Source: Plectrocnemia conspersa
Lineage: Eukaryota; Arthropoda; Insecta; Trichoptera; Polycentropodidae
Reading direction: 5' to 3'
DNA: 64,000 nucleotides
NCBI GenBank assembly: GCA_009617715.1
Contig: VTFK01000588.1
Span: 1-64,000 of the forward strand
The position numbers and the translations under genes were made by a program. The notes under the pieces were generated by a model that saw only the letters and a program-made list of their open reading frames with translations, ran no database searches and had not been told where the DNA came from. Positions 27,701 to 42,700 of this stretch are shown here, one piece after another (the first letter of the stretch is position 1; each line of letters starts with the position of its first letter).

Positions 27701-30700
27701 AATAATATTTTTAATTTATTATTATCTAAGGATGTAAGTTAAAATATAAAACCCAAAATGTTGAGCGTCCGGTATTCACACACACTCGCTTGCAACGGTA
27801 CCTCACTATAGTGAGAAACGACAGCTATTTTAATTAACATAAATAGGTGTATTTAATAATACTTTTATAGCTTTATTTTAAAGGATTACAATTAAGAAAA
27901 AAATATAACTGCTCTATTTCTCAAGACCCAGGATTTATATTTTAAAAAACTTCTGATTAACTGTATTATTAAATAATATTTTTAATAAATATCGGTCTAA
28001 GGGCTGCAATGGCAGCAAAAATAAACTTTGAATCCAGGTATTTTACGATTTATTTTTTAGATAAGGATCAATATCTTAATTCACTTTAAAACATTATTTG
28101 GGCAAAGTCATGTACAGAAAAATTTTCAGCATCATTTTGTAATTTATCAATTTACAACTACATATCAGTATATTTTCTATTCCATTATACAAATGGATTG
28201 TATAGAACTAAAATCAAATATGCAACTGTTTATTGGACTTTTATTATATTTAAGTCCACTTTGCGCTCTGTGAACATGCGCTGTTTATGACTTATGTATT
28301 TTTTGTGGAGTACTTATTTATTTCTCGTATGTAGCATCTTGAAAATACAATTCAGTTTGCTTTTACTTCTGTTAAACGAGATATACATGGAGAGATGCAT
28401 TTGTATTAAATTATAGCCCTGGTTATTATTTTTTATTTATATTATACAATGGTAAGGCAGCTCATTATTAAAGATTTTTTTGTACTTAATATGTACATCC
28501 TAGCTTGATCTTAGTTATTTATCCTAGAGATTAGAAAATATAGAAAAAGCTAATCTGTGATGATTGATCAATATTATGATGTAATTCCGATCTCCTAGGT
28601 ATGAAAGAAATTAAAAAACACAAAGGTTCACATAGAATTCAAACCCAGGTCTTTCAGGTATTGGTAACCGACTTTTATAGTTTGTTTTTGACGGTATCAT
28701 ATTTTTAAAATTATTGTTGAATAATTACAATGTGCAATATTGTTAATAACAATCACTGCACAATTTTAATTTTTTGAATCATGTTATGGTTTTAACTGTA
28801 GGCGTTTTATATATTTTTCTAAAATAAAAGGGTGTCGCACGCAACGAAAAAAATAAAATAGTATTAATTCATGTTTAATTTTATAAATGAATGCACTAGA
28901 TGTACGATCCGTTATCCTGGTATCAAAAATACTTATAATATAAATATTACAAAACTCAATAATGAAGGGTTCTTTAATAAGTTATACAATAAATACATTT
29001 TACAGTGCTATATAGCTGTAATTGCCATAATATTAATAGGGCTCGCTTTTAAATAGATTAGTTTTAGACTTTTCGAGCGATTTAGATTCTTTGAAAGAAC
29101 GCATTCGCATTTCTTAGATCCGCCGTTTTCTCTTCGCTAAATTCGCTAAATCAACAGGCAGAAAGAAAGTTAAATTAATTATCCTTAATTGCGCTTTTGT
29201 CTGCTGCATAGAAACGTATTTTTTAATCAGTTCTCTCGGAAAATATTTTTTAATCGTGGAAACTCTTTAGCGTACACAAAGAACAACTATGAAATGGAAA
29301 ATAATGACACGGCTTGTACAATACAGTTTTTTTTTTCTTTTGATAACGAACACCCCAGAGCTCGCTCCTAAGTTTAAATATTTTTTGCGGATACAAAGGC
29401 TGATCAAAAAATGGCTTTTTTAAATTAGGTTTCATTGCGATGATTATCACATCCTTTAATTAAAATGTAAAAATCTACATATCATTAGGCTAAATAAAAT
29501 AATTATTGATAATATTTTTTATAAAACATAACATATTTTATTTTTAGATAAAAAGTCCAGTTGATGAAGAAAAGGACGGATTGGGTGAAAATAAGAAAGA
29601 AGATTCCGATGTATTCAATAAAAGACTTCGCAGAGAGCTCGTCAAAAGGGACGGTAACAAGTAAGTTCAAATAACATTATTATCTAATAATATATAATAC
29701 ATGGGAACTGCCATTTGTGAAGCTTACGTTTGAAAAGCATAAAGACAAATATACAAATAAATGGATAAATCTAAGATAAATTTTTGATGTTTGTCAAAAA
29801 AATAACTTTTAGAGCTATATTATATATTTATAGAATTTCGTGAAGTTTTATTTAATGTATGACTTAATATAAAACAACACACTAGTTTAAAAGCATTGCT
29901 CTGAAACATCCATGTAAAAATTGTAACAAGCACAGCAGACAGTTGAAATATTCCTATTATGTGCACGAGTTCTCTTCTGCATTGTATATTTTAAAATTAT
30001 TATTTACTTCATAGTACAGTTACCCTTAGATGTTTTATTATGTATACAGAAAGAAATATAAAAAATACATTACAAAAGGAGTTTTATGAACAAAGGAATA
30101 GAACCATAAACCATTTACCTCTCAAGACAATTCCTGTCACATGGAGCGACTATCCTCGGGGCTTATTTATTAACATTACAAATTAAGGCTACTTGAATAA
30201 AAAAAGGTAAATCGCTAGAAATCAATGAGATATTAAGAATAAATAAACTCTCCCCTAAACATGTGCCAATCTATATCGTATATGCATAAATTGTTATTAT
30301 AATATTAATTTGAGTCCATTTACCATTCCATCTATGTTTGCTGTGTTTTAAATATTCTTCAGCATTGCTAATTAAAAATGTTTATTAAAAGAAATTACGC
30401 CGTATTGTAAAATTCCACCTCTTTTATGTAGCATGAGAATGTCTCTCGGGTTACTCTCTATAAACGAGACCATTGTAGTCGCGTTCCTTTGCTCACCAAA
30501 ACCCCAAAGAATATTAATTATTTATTAAGAAAAATAATTGTTTCGATGATAACTTTATGTAATACATAAGTATAATACTTTGTGCTCAGTGATGTCTTAT
30601 ATTTAATATTTTTTATGGTTTTTAAAAGTTTCTTGGGTATATTATTATGACAAATCTTCTGGAGAATTTGTTTAAAATGACGCTTATAATGGTAGGAATT

Positions 30701-33700
30701 TTTAGAATAATATTAACAATATATTTATTTACCGTACCGCAGGGATCCATTTTCTGTCCGGTGTTCTTTCTTCTTTTCAACAATGACAATAAAGAGCTCT
30801 TATTATCTTATGACTTAATGAGGTTTCAGAGTAATAGTACGAACGTGGATTTACTATCTTTAGAAAAATAAATTCGCTGCGTCTATCGACAATATGCTGC
30901 CTTTCAGAGTTGCACCTTTCAGTAGCACGTTCTTACATTTTTAGATCCCTTTGCTAGAAGAAATTATTATAGATTTTTTTTGGTCGTTGAGATAAAATTC
31001 ATTACATTTTTTACACAAAATCTGCTGCGGGCTATATAATGCATTAGATCCGCGATCGCATCCTTTGTTCTTCACCGTGGTGACATGGACATCGGCACTT
31101 GCGATTGCTCCTCTTGAGCCATTTAACTTCTCAATGTTTTCTGAGACTGCTATAAGGAGCTAGAACAATTTTTGTAATATGGTGCAAATTTCTTTTAAGT
31201 GTACTTTAAAATATTTATTTAATAATTTTACATATCTTGTGCATTTTTAATAATGTATATATTTTTAACTGTCTGTTAACAAACGATCTTGCGATAGTGA
31301 TATACGTTATAATGATATACGTTAATAATAGCTTTGAATGTATATTTATTAGGTTCTTAAGAAATTGCTTTTATTAAGTATGATTATTTGCGTGCAAGCA
31401 TTTTTACATTAGCTGGTGACTAAAACTGCAGGGTTTGCAAAAAAAATATATTATGATAGTGATGATAGTCTTCATGATTTAGGCTATTTAAAATGTGCTA
31501 AATTAGCTTTTTATTTTACATCACATCATTTTTTTTTTTTTAAAATAATATACTAAAATAAGTGTATAAAAAAGTAAAACACAATCAATTACATAAATTA
31601 ACGCTACTTGAATATAAATAAATAGTAAAATAAAATTAAAAAGCAATTTAATTATTCAATGTAATCGATTAACATAATAGCGTTTATCAATATTAGATGA
31701 GCTTGTCAAGTATATAAAGGCATGTAATTAATCAAAATTTGTCTTGATGATTAGATTATAGTGTCAATATTTTAAAAATACTGGTCTAAAGGTCGTAATA
31801 AACAAGAGCAATTACTTAATCGATGAACGATTTTTTCACAATGTCTTAATTTACGTACCAAGGACGTACAGTTTTATTTATGGGCTTATTTATGAAAATT
31901 CAAAGTTTTCCATGTAAGCGATTCAATTTGTGTGTTATAACCGCTATGTGTATGTTAATATGGTAATATCGATTTTATCCTTTAAGACCTCATCCTGTTT
32001 TCGGTGGAATACCAACGTTTACGACTGTGAGGAATTTCTCAGACACCTGAGGCGTATAATTTTAGCTGAAGTGAAATTCGTGGAAAATATTAAGCTTTTG
32101 CCTGCTTATTTATTTATGGGGAAGAAAACTGTCAATGGAGAGATGGGGTTGCGCGGCGAAAGCTTAAATTGCACATGAATGTACAAAAGGCTTATGAAGT
32201 GAATAAATATTGTTCTACGCTTAAGTTTAATACAACAGGAGTAGTGCATGAATTTTTGATTTATAGTGAGTTAAATTCACCTAAATGTTGCTATTGAGGT
32301 ATTAAATTAAAATCTAAATACACTGGACTAATTGTTACGAGCATGAGCTTCTGACAAGATAATACTTAAATCTATGTACTTATAGACTTAAATGATTATA
32401 ATGGTTATCCAGAACACAAGCTTCTGCACACACACACACACACACGCTTTTGTAAGTAATAATATAATAAGAGGATCGGTTTATTAAATTAAATGTTTAC
32501 CTAAAATTATTAACACAGAGAATAAATATTTCTGTTAAATATAAAAGTACAAAGCTAGTAAAATGTCAATCCTTAGGATAAATATAGACCATGTAATATT
32601 AATATTTTTAAAGCATCATTCGCGGATATGAAAATAATTTATAATAGCGAAAAAATAATAAATTCTGTGGATATTACCAAAAAGTTTAAAGATTATTATC
32701 AAAGGTATCGTAAATTTTGATTTATTAAGACCTTCGTGTAATTTAATCTAAATGAGTTTAATCTATTGATCTTAGCGAGTAAAGTTTAACTTTCACTTCC
32801 GATCTGTGTGATATGATATTATAAAAAACACACAAATCTATTTATACTTTTATATATTTTCCTCGTATAACGAAAAGTATTATAGGACTCTATAAGCAAC
32901 CTGTATTTGTTTATTAGTCGATATTATGCGCTCTGTCCTTTGAAACACAATATTGGGTATAATGTGTTTGGTTTCATGAAATATTTGCTCGCGGTCGTTA
33001 AAACACGAGAATGCCCCAATAAAAGGGTCACGAATAATTTTATATAACATATAGGAGCATACAAACGATTCAATATTTTATCAAATAGATTATTAGATAG
33101 ATTATATATCAGATGTATTTAATATTTATATGAAAATGTGTAGAATAATTTTATTTAATTAATTTCATCTATTTTTTAAATGTTATTATTTATTATAATG
33201 TTCGTAAGATTAAGCCATCTATTAATATTTGACATTGATGAATGAGACACTCGGAGAAGATCTTTAAAATATTAAATAAAACGGAACGACCGAGAGCTTT
33301 GCCATCGTAAATTCGTCGGGCACATTTTTATAACTCAACAAGGCGGAAATTAAACCCTAACAGCAATTAAACTATGAAAGTTTTAAAAGCAAAGTTCCCA
33401 TTAAATATATGGAGTTGATGGAGCTTTGAGATATAAAACACAGTTGTATAGTTATACAGTTGATGGCAGACAAGCAGCTGTTTGTAGTAGTTTAAATAAT
33501 TGAGCTTTTTATATTTTTTTACAACTATATTGAAAATAGTAGCACAGTAGTTTTGATTTTAAAGCTTAACCCTTAAATGCATGATTTTTCTAAATTTAAA
33601 AATAAATAAATTTTCATACTAAAATTAGCCTTAAAATGACGGCAAAAATAAATTAAAAGATATTTAGGCTTATTTATGGACTATATTTATAAAAAAAATG

Positions 33701-36700
33701 CTTGTCGTAAATATACAAGATCGTGCAGAACGCAACCAAATATATTAAAATTAAAAACATACAAAAAATATTTACAAGTGGAAATTATTTAAGCAATTTT
33801 TCTTCTTATTGAAACATTTTTCACACATTGTTTGTAAAATTCCATTGCATTTCAACATGTCGCATCTGTTTCTCTTGACCAATATGGGCCAGTGTCTACA
33901 CCTGCATGTTTTTTTTATTTTATGCAACTATTACAAAAAATAGAAATCAAAAATAAATAAACAATGGTAGACTCACCTTTTTGGAGTATATAATTAATTT
34001 TATTTCGTTTTATATTCACTAGCACCAATGAAAACAAATTTTGAAATTCCCAAGAATGTGACACATCTGCATCCAACGATTTTTTTTAAATGGCATTATC
34101 ACGCGTACAGAGACATCTATCGGAATAATTTGAAAACACAATGGCTCGGCGTTTGTTACACATATGTAACACTATGCAACAGAGTTCCTTTATTGATCGT
34201 AGACTGAGTAATAAGCGCTTATATATACTGTTGCAGATTTGCAACACCATGCATTTAAGGGTTAAAAAAATTATAGTACCATTTCCAAAAATGATGTATG
34301 AAATTTTAGGCAAAATAATGATACCGTGTATTTTTAATGGCCTTTTAAACGCAAAATTTGACGACCTGATTTATTATTTTAGCTTTATTTTTGGGGCGTG
34401 TATGTGTGAATAATTAAAAATTGATTTAGCATCTCAAAAGCAACATTTAATGTGTAGAAGATCCCATATAATTTATAATTTGAAAGCATCGTTTAAAAAA
34501 AAACTTTATATGGAGACGCAGATCTTCAGCAACGCGCTATTTAAAGGCTGTTTTGCAAAGGCGTTTTAGTGTTATCGTTCTTAGGAAGAAGAAGCGGTGC
34601 AGACTTTTAGCTGATTCTTAAAGAGAGGCATTGCTCTGTGGATGTACCGTGACGGTTAAAGCATTTTACGGAAGATGTCTTAAACAAGGCGGAGTCCTCG
34701 ATGAAGGAAACCGGCTGAGGACAAAAGCTAAGCAATGGTATCCTGACAAGCAGAGAGTTTAAAGAAACACTGGCGTCAGATTAAGTACGCTGTCATCTAT
34801 GTTATGCTTGACGATCTATTATTAATTGTCTGGCGTGGATCAAAACCGTCCCTGTTACCTGGTAAAAGAAAGAGGATTTTTTCAAAAGCGATCATAAACG
34901 TGCAATGAGCTAAAGATTTCCAATTGTTTATAAAGGCATTATCAGGCCTTCTAATATTTTCCAAAAAACCGTTTTAAAGTGGTTCCGAGAAACGTTTTTA
35001 TAGGCGAACGTTCGCTATAATTTAATATTTACTCTTTTATTACTAATTATATGTACTGAAATCTGTTTAGTGATAAGCAAATTTTATAGTTCTTGCTTTC
35101 TAATAAAAATGTATTTTTTGTTATAACCTTGTGAAATAACAGTGAAAGTTTAAATACATATATTCATTATTTTTCTGTGATTAAAATTAAGTACAATTAA
35201 AAAAAACATGTTAACTGTATTGCTTTTTTAGTTATATTACAACTTAAATGCGGTATTATTTTTTAATAAGTAAAATCGTTGTTAACATATTACCATATAT
35301 ACATACTACCATAAACTGATTACAGCAGTATTTAGTATATATTATACCTAGTAAATGTGTATTACTAGTGATGTTATAATTTTACTAGCTCAGCCAGTTA
35401 AAATTTATCAAACAATTAATTTACAAGTTTACGGTTTAGTATCAGTAAAATTGTGTTTGTTTACAAACGGACGATAATACGTTTATTTCAAAATTATCGT
35501 CACATTGTTTGACAAAATACTATAATTATTTTAAACTCAAATAAATTACCCTAATGGAAATTTTAAAAGTATGCTTAGTTTCAGAAGTTTTATTACGTCA
35601 AGTTGGGTTTGGTTAATTCGTTGAGGTTAGATTTAAATTCGAACAGAAATGGTTTCAGTTTCGCAACTGTGAAATTAAGTTTCATAGACATTTTGAAGTA
35701 GCATACAATTTCAGTAGCGCCTATTGGTTAAATAATAAACATTTATAAGTGAAAATGTTTTGTAATATGTTTTCACTAACATATACATCACTACAAAAGT
35801 AAAATTGTAATTGTGATTTTTGTAGAATATTTTTTTCCCCTTTAACCATCTATAGCGCAAAACCTAGATTAAAAATTATTAATAAAACATATTAATTTTA
35901 ATATAATGTAATTTCTAGTGATATTATCAATATTTTGTCAAAGAGAAAGCTTAAAAAACTGATGAATCGATATATAATTGATATAACTAATTATACAGTT
36001 ACTATTAATAGATTTACATATCAATTTTAGTTATTATATTTATGTTTGTGTAATACGGTGTTATTGACGAAGCGATATTCATACTAAAACAGCATTGGGA
36101 AACGAGAAAAAGGTTTAGGAATGTATGTATTGAACCATTTTTATCAAAGTTCTGCCGATAAACGTGCCCTTTGTAAACTACTATCGATGGGTACGAAAAA
36201 CAGAAAACTCAATATTTTTGTTCCATTATCAGATTATATAGCCCTGGGCCGTCGCCGCAACGTAAATCACAATGGAATCCCGTTGTTGTTTTTTTCTTTT
36301 TTTTTTTTATTGTTTCGTTATTTTCTTTCACAAGGACGCATTACTTTAGCCGCGGGAGAAAAAACTTCACCACAGCCGATTTGTATCGCAACGGTGTATA
36401 TAGGAGAGCCTTCAATATTAACTTAATGCCTCAAGTTTACCAAACTTTTCGGGGTTAGTCATTAGCGCGAACTGTACTGTGGAGAAAACTCTCTTGGCAA
36501 AATTCCCACGCCTTGGAGAGCGACCTTCAGAAACGTGAAAATTGTTTATGGTTATTTGAAACAAGTGTAGTATTATACTATGCTCCATATCGTTGTCAGC
36601 GTAACGTTTTTTCTTTACAAATTAAATAAGCTTACGACTGTAAAATTAAGTATATGTTAGGTTTAAAACAATAATATAAGCTAGAAAAAAGTTTCTAATG

Positions 36701-39700
36701 TACAAAAAAAATGCTTTAACGGCTGATAACTATTGCTCTATCGCATGTTGGTTGGTTTTACGACACAAACTTGTTAAGCTTTTTCCTGATAATAACAAAA
36801 CACAGTTCCATGCATGTAAATTTCAACAGGACGTTCGGATCTTTGAAATCGTTCATATTAAATCTTTTCACAGCCGTTTTTAATATTAATAATATAAAAT
36901 ATAAAACGTGTGTCAACCTACTATAATAAATTATTTACTCAAAACCTAAGATAATAATTAAGAATTATTTACGAAAATAATAAAAAAAACAGCTTGCGTC
37001 ATAAAAACACAAACCACTTCGTTCACCTATTCAAGTCGAAGAATTTTCACGAGCATTCGTGAATTGTTTGACGCAAATAAAACGTGAAAAATAGCATTGC
37101 GTTTTCTCGTGTATGGGCTGCGTGGCAGAATTTTATTGACGTTGCGTCTGTGTTTGATCGACGCTGTTTGCGTGGCGTCGTTATTAAGCGCCCGACATAC
37201 GCTCTGTTCTTTATTCACATTTCTGTCCGTGTCAACATGCCGGCCATTCGGGCGAACATAAAGGACGCTACTGTAAAATTCTATGTATATAACGTACATA
37301 TTTATCTTTGTATATTTTTTCATTTCCTGAATACTATTCACGTTTTCATTGACTGGTGATATGAAAAATGTTTAGATAACTTGTTATTTCTTGCCTTACA
37401 GATTTATAAAAAAAGACCTACGAGTCATATTAGTTCAACATAATCTTTCAAAGGAACAAATCTGTTTATAATTACTGAATTATATATGAATATCTATCGT
37501 TTCTAACATTATCTAAAAGATTTAAATTTATTTAGTTTTTTTATTCATGCATAATATGCTCTTATACATTATCTAAATTTATATCAAAATAAAATAAAAT
37601 ATGCTTGGTTTTAATTCATCATCACAATTCTAAGCTCTTGTAATTGTACTTGTTATTACCCATTTATTTCCATACAGAACCATGTTTGTGTTGCGTGACA
37701 TTTAACACAATTAAAATTGAATCTATCGAGAGCAGTACTTTTTTTGGATAATTTGGATCATATTTTTATGAGTCTTGAGAATTATAATACGTTTTAGAGG
37801 AGCAGTGAAACTGACTTCATAACCCTTCAAAATTAAATCAGAAACCAAATCATGCCTAGAAGAAGGATTTATCCTTGAAGACTAAAAAAATTGTTTATTG
37901 CGCTTTTAACGCGAAAAAAAGTTTTTTTTTTTCGGTAAAAATAAATGCTTGACACTTGCTAAATAGGCGCTCACTGCAAAACGATTAATGTAGATTTATA
38001 TTTAATATTATATACTGATTTTATAAAATATAATACAATATTGTTATTTTCATTTTCAATAATATATGAATGAATTAAAAAAAATACTTTGAGTACTCTA
38101 ATATTTAAATTTAATATAGTTCTGTTGAAATAAAATATATTTTTTGTTACTATGTAATATGTGCATGTTGAAAAGATAGCATTTGTTTAATAGTGTAGTA
38201 TGAGAAACGGATTATTCCATTGCGTTTCTATATTTTAAATTAGAAAAATGTTTGATAAGTATTATTTATTAATAATTTGATAAATATATATTTTAAAGGC
38301 TTTACAACTTTCCAGAATTTTTTGTAATCAATTTAATATTATATTGAATGATACACTATTATTTGCCAAATAATTTGTATGCCCCACACAACACATAACA
38401 GTGAAGTATTTAAAGAAAGAAAAAAATATTTGAATATCAATTCAACACAATTCTCTACCAAATAAGCTTCCTTCTGAATGTATTAAACAATTAATATTAA
38501 ATAATGGACTGTGATAACTTATTTAAAATACGGCCTTGCATTATCTGTCCAGAATTAAATATATAGAAATAAATTACAGTTGTCAACTGAAATCGTGACA
38601 GAATTTTTGATAGGTCTCTTAAAATTGCAATATGAAGTTATATAAGTAGATTATATCTTAGATATTTATAATTATATTATATACAGTTGAAACTATTTGA
38701 TGATAATTTTATATATTTTTAGTTGTTTTTTAAATATAAAAGGATAGATTGTTTTTATTATTTTTATTTTTTTAGCAATATTTTAAAGTTTACACAAACT
38801 TCTGTCAAAACAAAGTGGTGCTTACAGTGTGAATTAAGTGCTATTTAACAAAGCATTATTATAAAATATATGTGCATTAAAACGAATTTTTTGTGAATTT
38901 TTGTAAGGTTAGTCTGGATTTTTTGTTCATAAAATGCTCGATCGCTACTGCTCTTTTTGCCAAATCTATTCAATAGTAATGCACACATAATTTGTTTTAT
39001 GAAACAGTGATTGCTTAATTAATCAAATTTCTTTGTAATTTATAAATTCCGCTAAGGGTGAGGTTTATTCATTAATCTGTTTCTTACATAAGCATATAAC
39101 AACTGTTGCTAAAACTACTCTGAAACTTGTTATTTATATGGTAATAAAATGGTATTTTATTTTAAAACAATACTAAATTACCCCTGTCCTAAAAAAGTTG
39201 AAGGTCAAAAAAAATATTTTTCATAAAATGATATGATAATAGAGTTTATAATGAATATTTTATTATATTATAATAACATAAAAATGAGATGAAGTATTTT
39301 CTTTGAATATAAATTCATAATTATTTAAATTATACAAATATTTAACGCGAGAGAAAATTATATTTTTATAAGAAAATTTAATAGTTTAACATTACACGGT
39401 ATTAGATAGAAAACGATGCTGATTCTTGCCATTACTGTAATTCGAGCCCTAGACTCGACCTTTTCTAAAATCACTTTAACGACGGCAGACCGTAATATTT
39501 ACGATCTGAAATCGGACGCTAACCTGACTGAGAAGATTTTCCTTAGATTTGCCCAGGGGACCGTAAAAAGAGTCATTACTTCCCGAACCTCTTGCAGCCG
39601 TTTTATTTCATGCTTCAAAAGGCATCCCTTTTCAATAGACACTATTTGTATCTATAGCTGTATTTTGCACGTATTAACGTATATTATATATTAAATTGCC

Positions 39701-42700
39701 TCGAGCTATATTTAATGATAAAAATAGATGTAGTATGGGGAATATTCTGAAAGTAAACCTACAAACAATTGTGATGATTTATCATTCAAATATTCTCATC
39801 TAGCGTTTAATATTACCCAGGTAGAATATCCACGTACTAGTCCCAAGTTGTTGAATTATTCCTAGATACCGTTAAGTATACGCAAGTTCACAGTTAAGGT
39901 GTTTGGGGTACGTGTAAACTTTGAAACATACCGGATCGCAGTTGTTAAGATAGCAACACACACCACTTGAATGTTTGCGGTTTATAGACCCTAAAGTTCG
40001 CTTGATCTATTTTACACGTGTTTTACTTTCGCATTACTCGTTTCAGATTGCTGGCGAAGCACACGGGTATTTTCCTGAGCTTTCAGACGCCAGAAATGGA
40101 AGCAGCATACAAAAAAAGAGGAGGTCTTGGAGTAGCGGCCGGTGCACCATTGGCCACAGCTGTTCTTTTGCCATCTCTGGTCCTATTGGCTGCTATCACT
40201 GTTGTTAAACCACCGCCAGAAGCAATACCATTAGCTGCTGCTGCTACTGCACTGATGTTGGTTATCGCAGCTCCATTTTTAACTCACAATAGAACGGTAT
40301 TTATTTCAACTTCCTGCCATTTATATGCAAAGGTACGTTTTAAGATTCGATAAAGGAAATTGAGAGCCTTCACGTGAATAATAGACTTTTCAAAATCGAA
40401 TTGAAAACGATCACGAAAGGCTTAAATCTATAAACGGATTCGTGATATGAGCCTTTCGGGTTCACTTTGCCCTTTATAAGATTAAGTTTGCAGTAAAAAG
40501 ACGCACGGAAAATATTGATTTGTAATAATATAATATAGTTTTTAGAAAAAATTTTTTTTTATATATAAGGATATTAATCTTATAGAATCTGCTATAAAAA
40601 GCATTTTTTTGGCGAATTCACTAATGTTTTTTAAAAATCTATTCATTACATCGTACTAGTTTATGCAATTTTGTCATGCGTTGTAATGCGTTAATCGATC
40701 ACATTAAATTGTTAGAGCTATTAACTTAGATAGTAATTTAATTGCCATTTTATTTTTAGGTTTATTCTACAGAAAATTATTACAATTACAGTATTGTTTT
40801 TTTCTGTATTAATTGACACATGAAAATTAATTAAGAGCTTAAAAAGATCTGCACCAGTAAACATTATGCGTCAAATTTTAATTGTAATAGCTAATATTAT
40901 TCAATTATATGTCATGAGAAAAAATAGTAGTTTAAAGTAAAATTTGGTCACATTTTAAGTAGGCGGATTATTTAATATATAATTTCAATTCGCCTGAATT
41001 TTTAGTAGAAAATAAATCGTAGATTTATTCAATGAATCATATTATTTGTTAAAATAAAAGTCAGATATAATAATATAAAAAGTAACAAACCATATTTACA
41101 CAGTTTAAAGTCTTCTCTTAATATTTTTATTATTGTTAATAAATATGTTTAGGGGTCACCTTTGCACTTTACTATGATAATAATTCAATCGAAGTACATA
41201 CAATTCTACGTACCGCAATAAAATTTTATGTTTTCATTTTCAGGAATGGGAACGTATGTCAGCTTTGGGTAGGAGGATGAGCGGTTCACCCGAGTTGAGG
41301 TTATTGGCCACAACAGCTGCTATATTGCTACTGACGCTACACAATGCCGCACAGATGGTATAAAACAACAACCCGAATCTCTGCTGAATTATTAATATTT
41401 TACCCCTTTCTTCCCATGTAAAACATACAAATTTGCAGATTGTATGCGCTCGCTCAGCTGAGTCAAACACCAACTGCACAGCAGGATGCGCTGTTGTCGG
41501 ATGTGCTGGTGGTGTTTTAGCAGCTGCTTTGGGGGCTCTGGCACCCTTACCGCTTTGGGCCAGGGCTGGCTTAGCAGTACTGGCAGCTACTCCTCCAGCT
41601 CTCATTTCTTACTTCAGACTGGGAGATTTATTGGACTGTTACGATCTTTCACCAAATTCACCTTTGTATGTTTTAATCGAGGGTATAAAAGTAAAGACGT
41701 TAATGCTGTTTCGAATCTAATATTCACCATTCATATAAATTTTAAATATAAATATTGCATCTTAGCGATCTATACGGTTGTAAAGGTCAAGACAATACAC
41801 AAGTTATTAGCAATCAGACGATGTCTAATATGTTTGTTGTAAATCCTGAATAAACAGCTTAAAGATTTGTGGTGTACTTGTTCGGTACACGCGTTCATGA
41901 TTATTTTTAAATCATAATAGCTTAAAATATAGCCGTACAATTTGATGAGTAGTGATTATTTTCGGAGGGTTTTATAATCGTTTCGAAGATCGAGTGCAAC
42001 TCTTGGAGATCCAGAGCATCGAAGTTGTTGTCTGGATCGATTTGGCGTAGTAACACTAGTGCGATTTCCGCTTAATTCTTGTTATTTCAAGTTATTAATA
42101 AGTGAAAAAGTATGTCAGCTTTCTGGCTCATATACTATCAATAAATTCTATTTATCAAAAATTTGACCAATGCAGATAATTTGGAGCGGAACTAAAATAT
42201 TTGTTTGAGTTACATATTTTATTAAACTTTTCGTTCCATTAGATCAGGTGTATTCTTTTTGAGAGTGAGTAAATCGTTTAGAATGTAAGAATTCAGTGAA
42301 ACTGTACTTGCTACCTGTTTTGTGACGATATCCGGGGGGATCGTTTTTGTTAAGATGCGATCCAACGGTTTTATGTTCATATTCTTTTATTATTTGTGTC
42401 ACCACTTTCGCTCCGTTAATTATTTTTGGCATGGAAATGCATAGATATGTTCTATTATTTTGCGTTAAAAGCCAAACACCGTTATTAGGCAAATTTAAAC
42501 AAATTCTAGGGATAAAAATTCAATAGTTTTATGTCATTTTTAAAAGTTTGTAAAATGATTTATTCTTCTTCATACTTCTTTTATCGATATCTTATGATTT
42601 TCTTATTATGCAAGTACCGCATTTAAAAGAAATATATTTAAGTCGCAAAATATCGCATCAGAAGTACTATGTTTTTCGAATATATTCATAAAAATATAAA

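Larger units (their letters stand above)
18519..29547 (+). other. 11.0-kb Ac3 intron
   Basis: Phase-0 intron, donor gtaagt and acceptor atttttag. Contains a LINE remnant (21600-22400), a 50-bp tandem duplication (23218-23317), a 23-bp tandem repeat (23468-23513), a hairpin (27173-27225) and a dispersed repeat (28550-28680). The segment 20400-20830 is less AT-rich and includes an octamer-like ATTTGCAT near 20618, but nothing codes. Confidence 0.75.
29661..40046 (+). other. 10.4-kb Ac3 intron
   Basis: Phase-2 intron, donor gtaagt and acceptor gtttcag. Contains a piggyBac-like element (33570-34261) and a (CA)n run near 32427. Segments 34500-35000, 36120-36560 and 37020-37360 have more GC than their surroundings and carry open frames on one or both strands, but none shows a recognisable domain or good splice borders. 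Confidence 0.75.

Noticed and set aside
36121..36426. 101-codon plus-strand open frame
   Set aside because: Low-complexity Phe/Leu run from a poly-T tract and no domain; not supported as a gene.
37027..37359. overlapping open frames of 104 and 91 codons on both strands
   Set aside because: Both strands open, no recognisable motif, no good splice borders; most likely chance in a GC-richer patch of intron.
39416..39694. 92-codon plus-strand open frame just before an Ac3 exon
   Set aside because: No homology to cyclase sequence and no splice-compatible boundaries; intronic chance frame.
41240..41605. 121-codon minus-strand open frame over Ac3 exons
   Set aside because: It runs antisense across two genuine exons and their 81-bp intron; high-GC coding sequence produces such shadows, and the plus strand has the recognisable membrane segments.
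41958..42060. minus-strand stretch reading [20 protein letters not shown]
   Set aside because: Looks coding-like, but a second frame of the same strand is equally open, the segment is only about 110 bp and no splice sites frame it.
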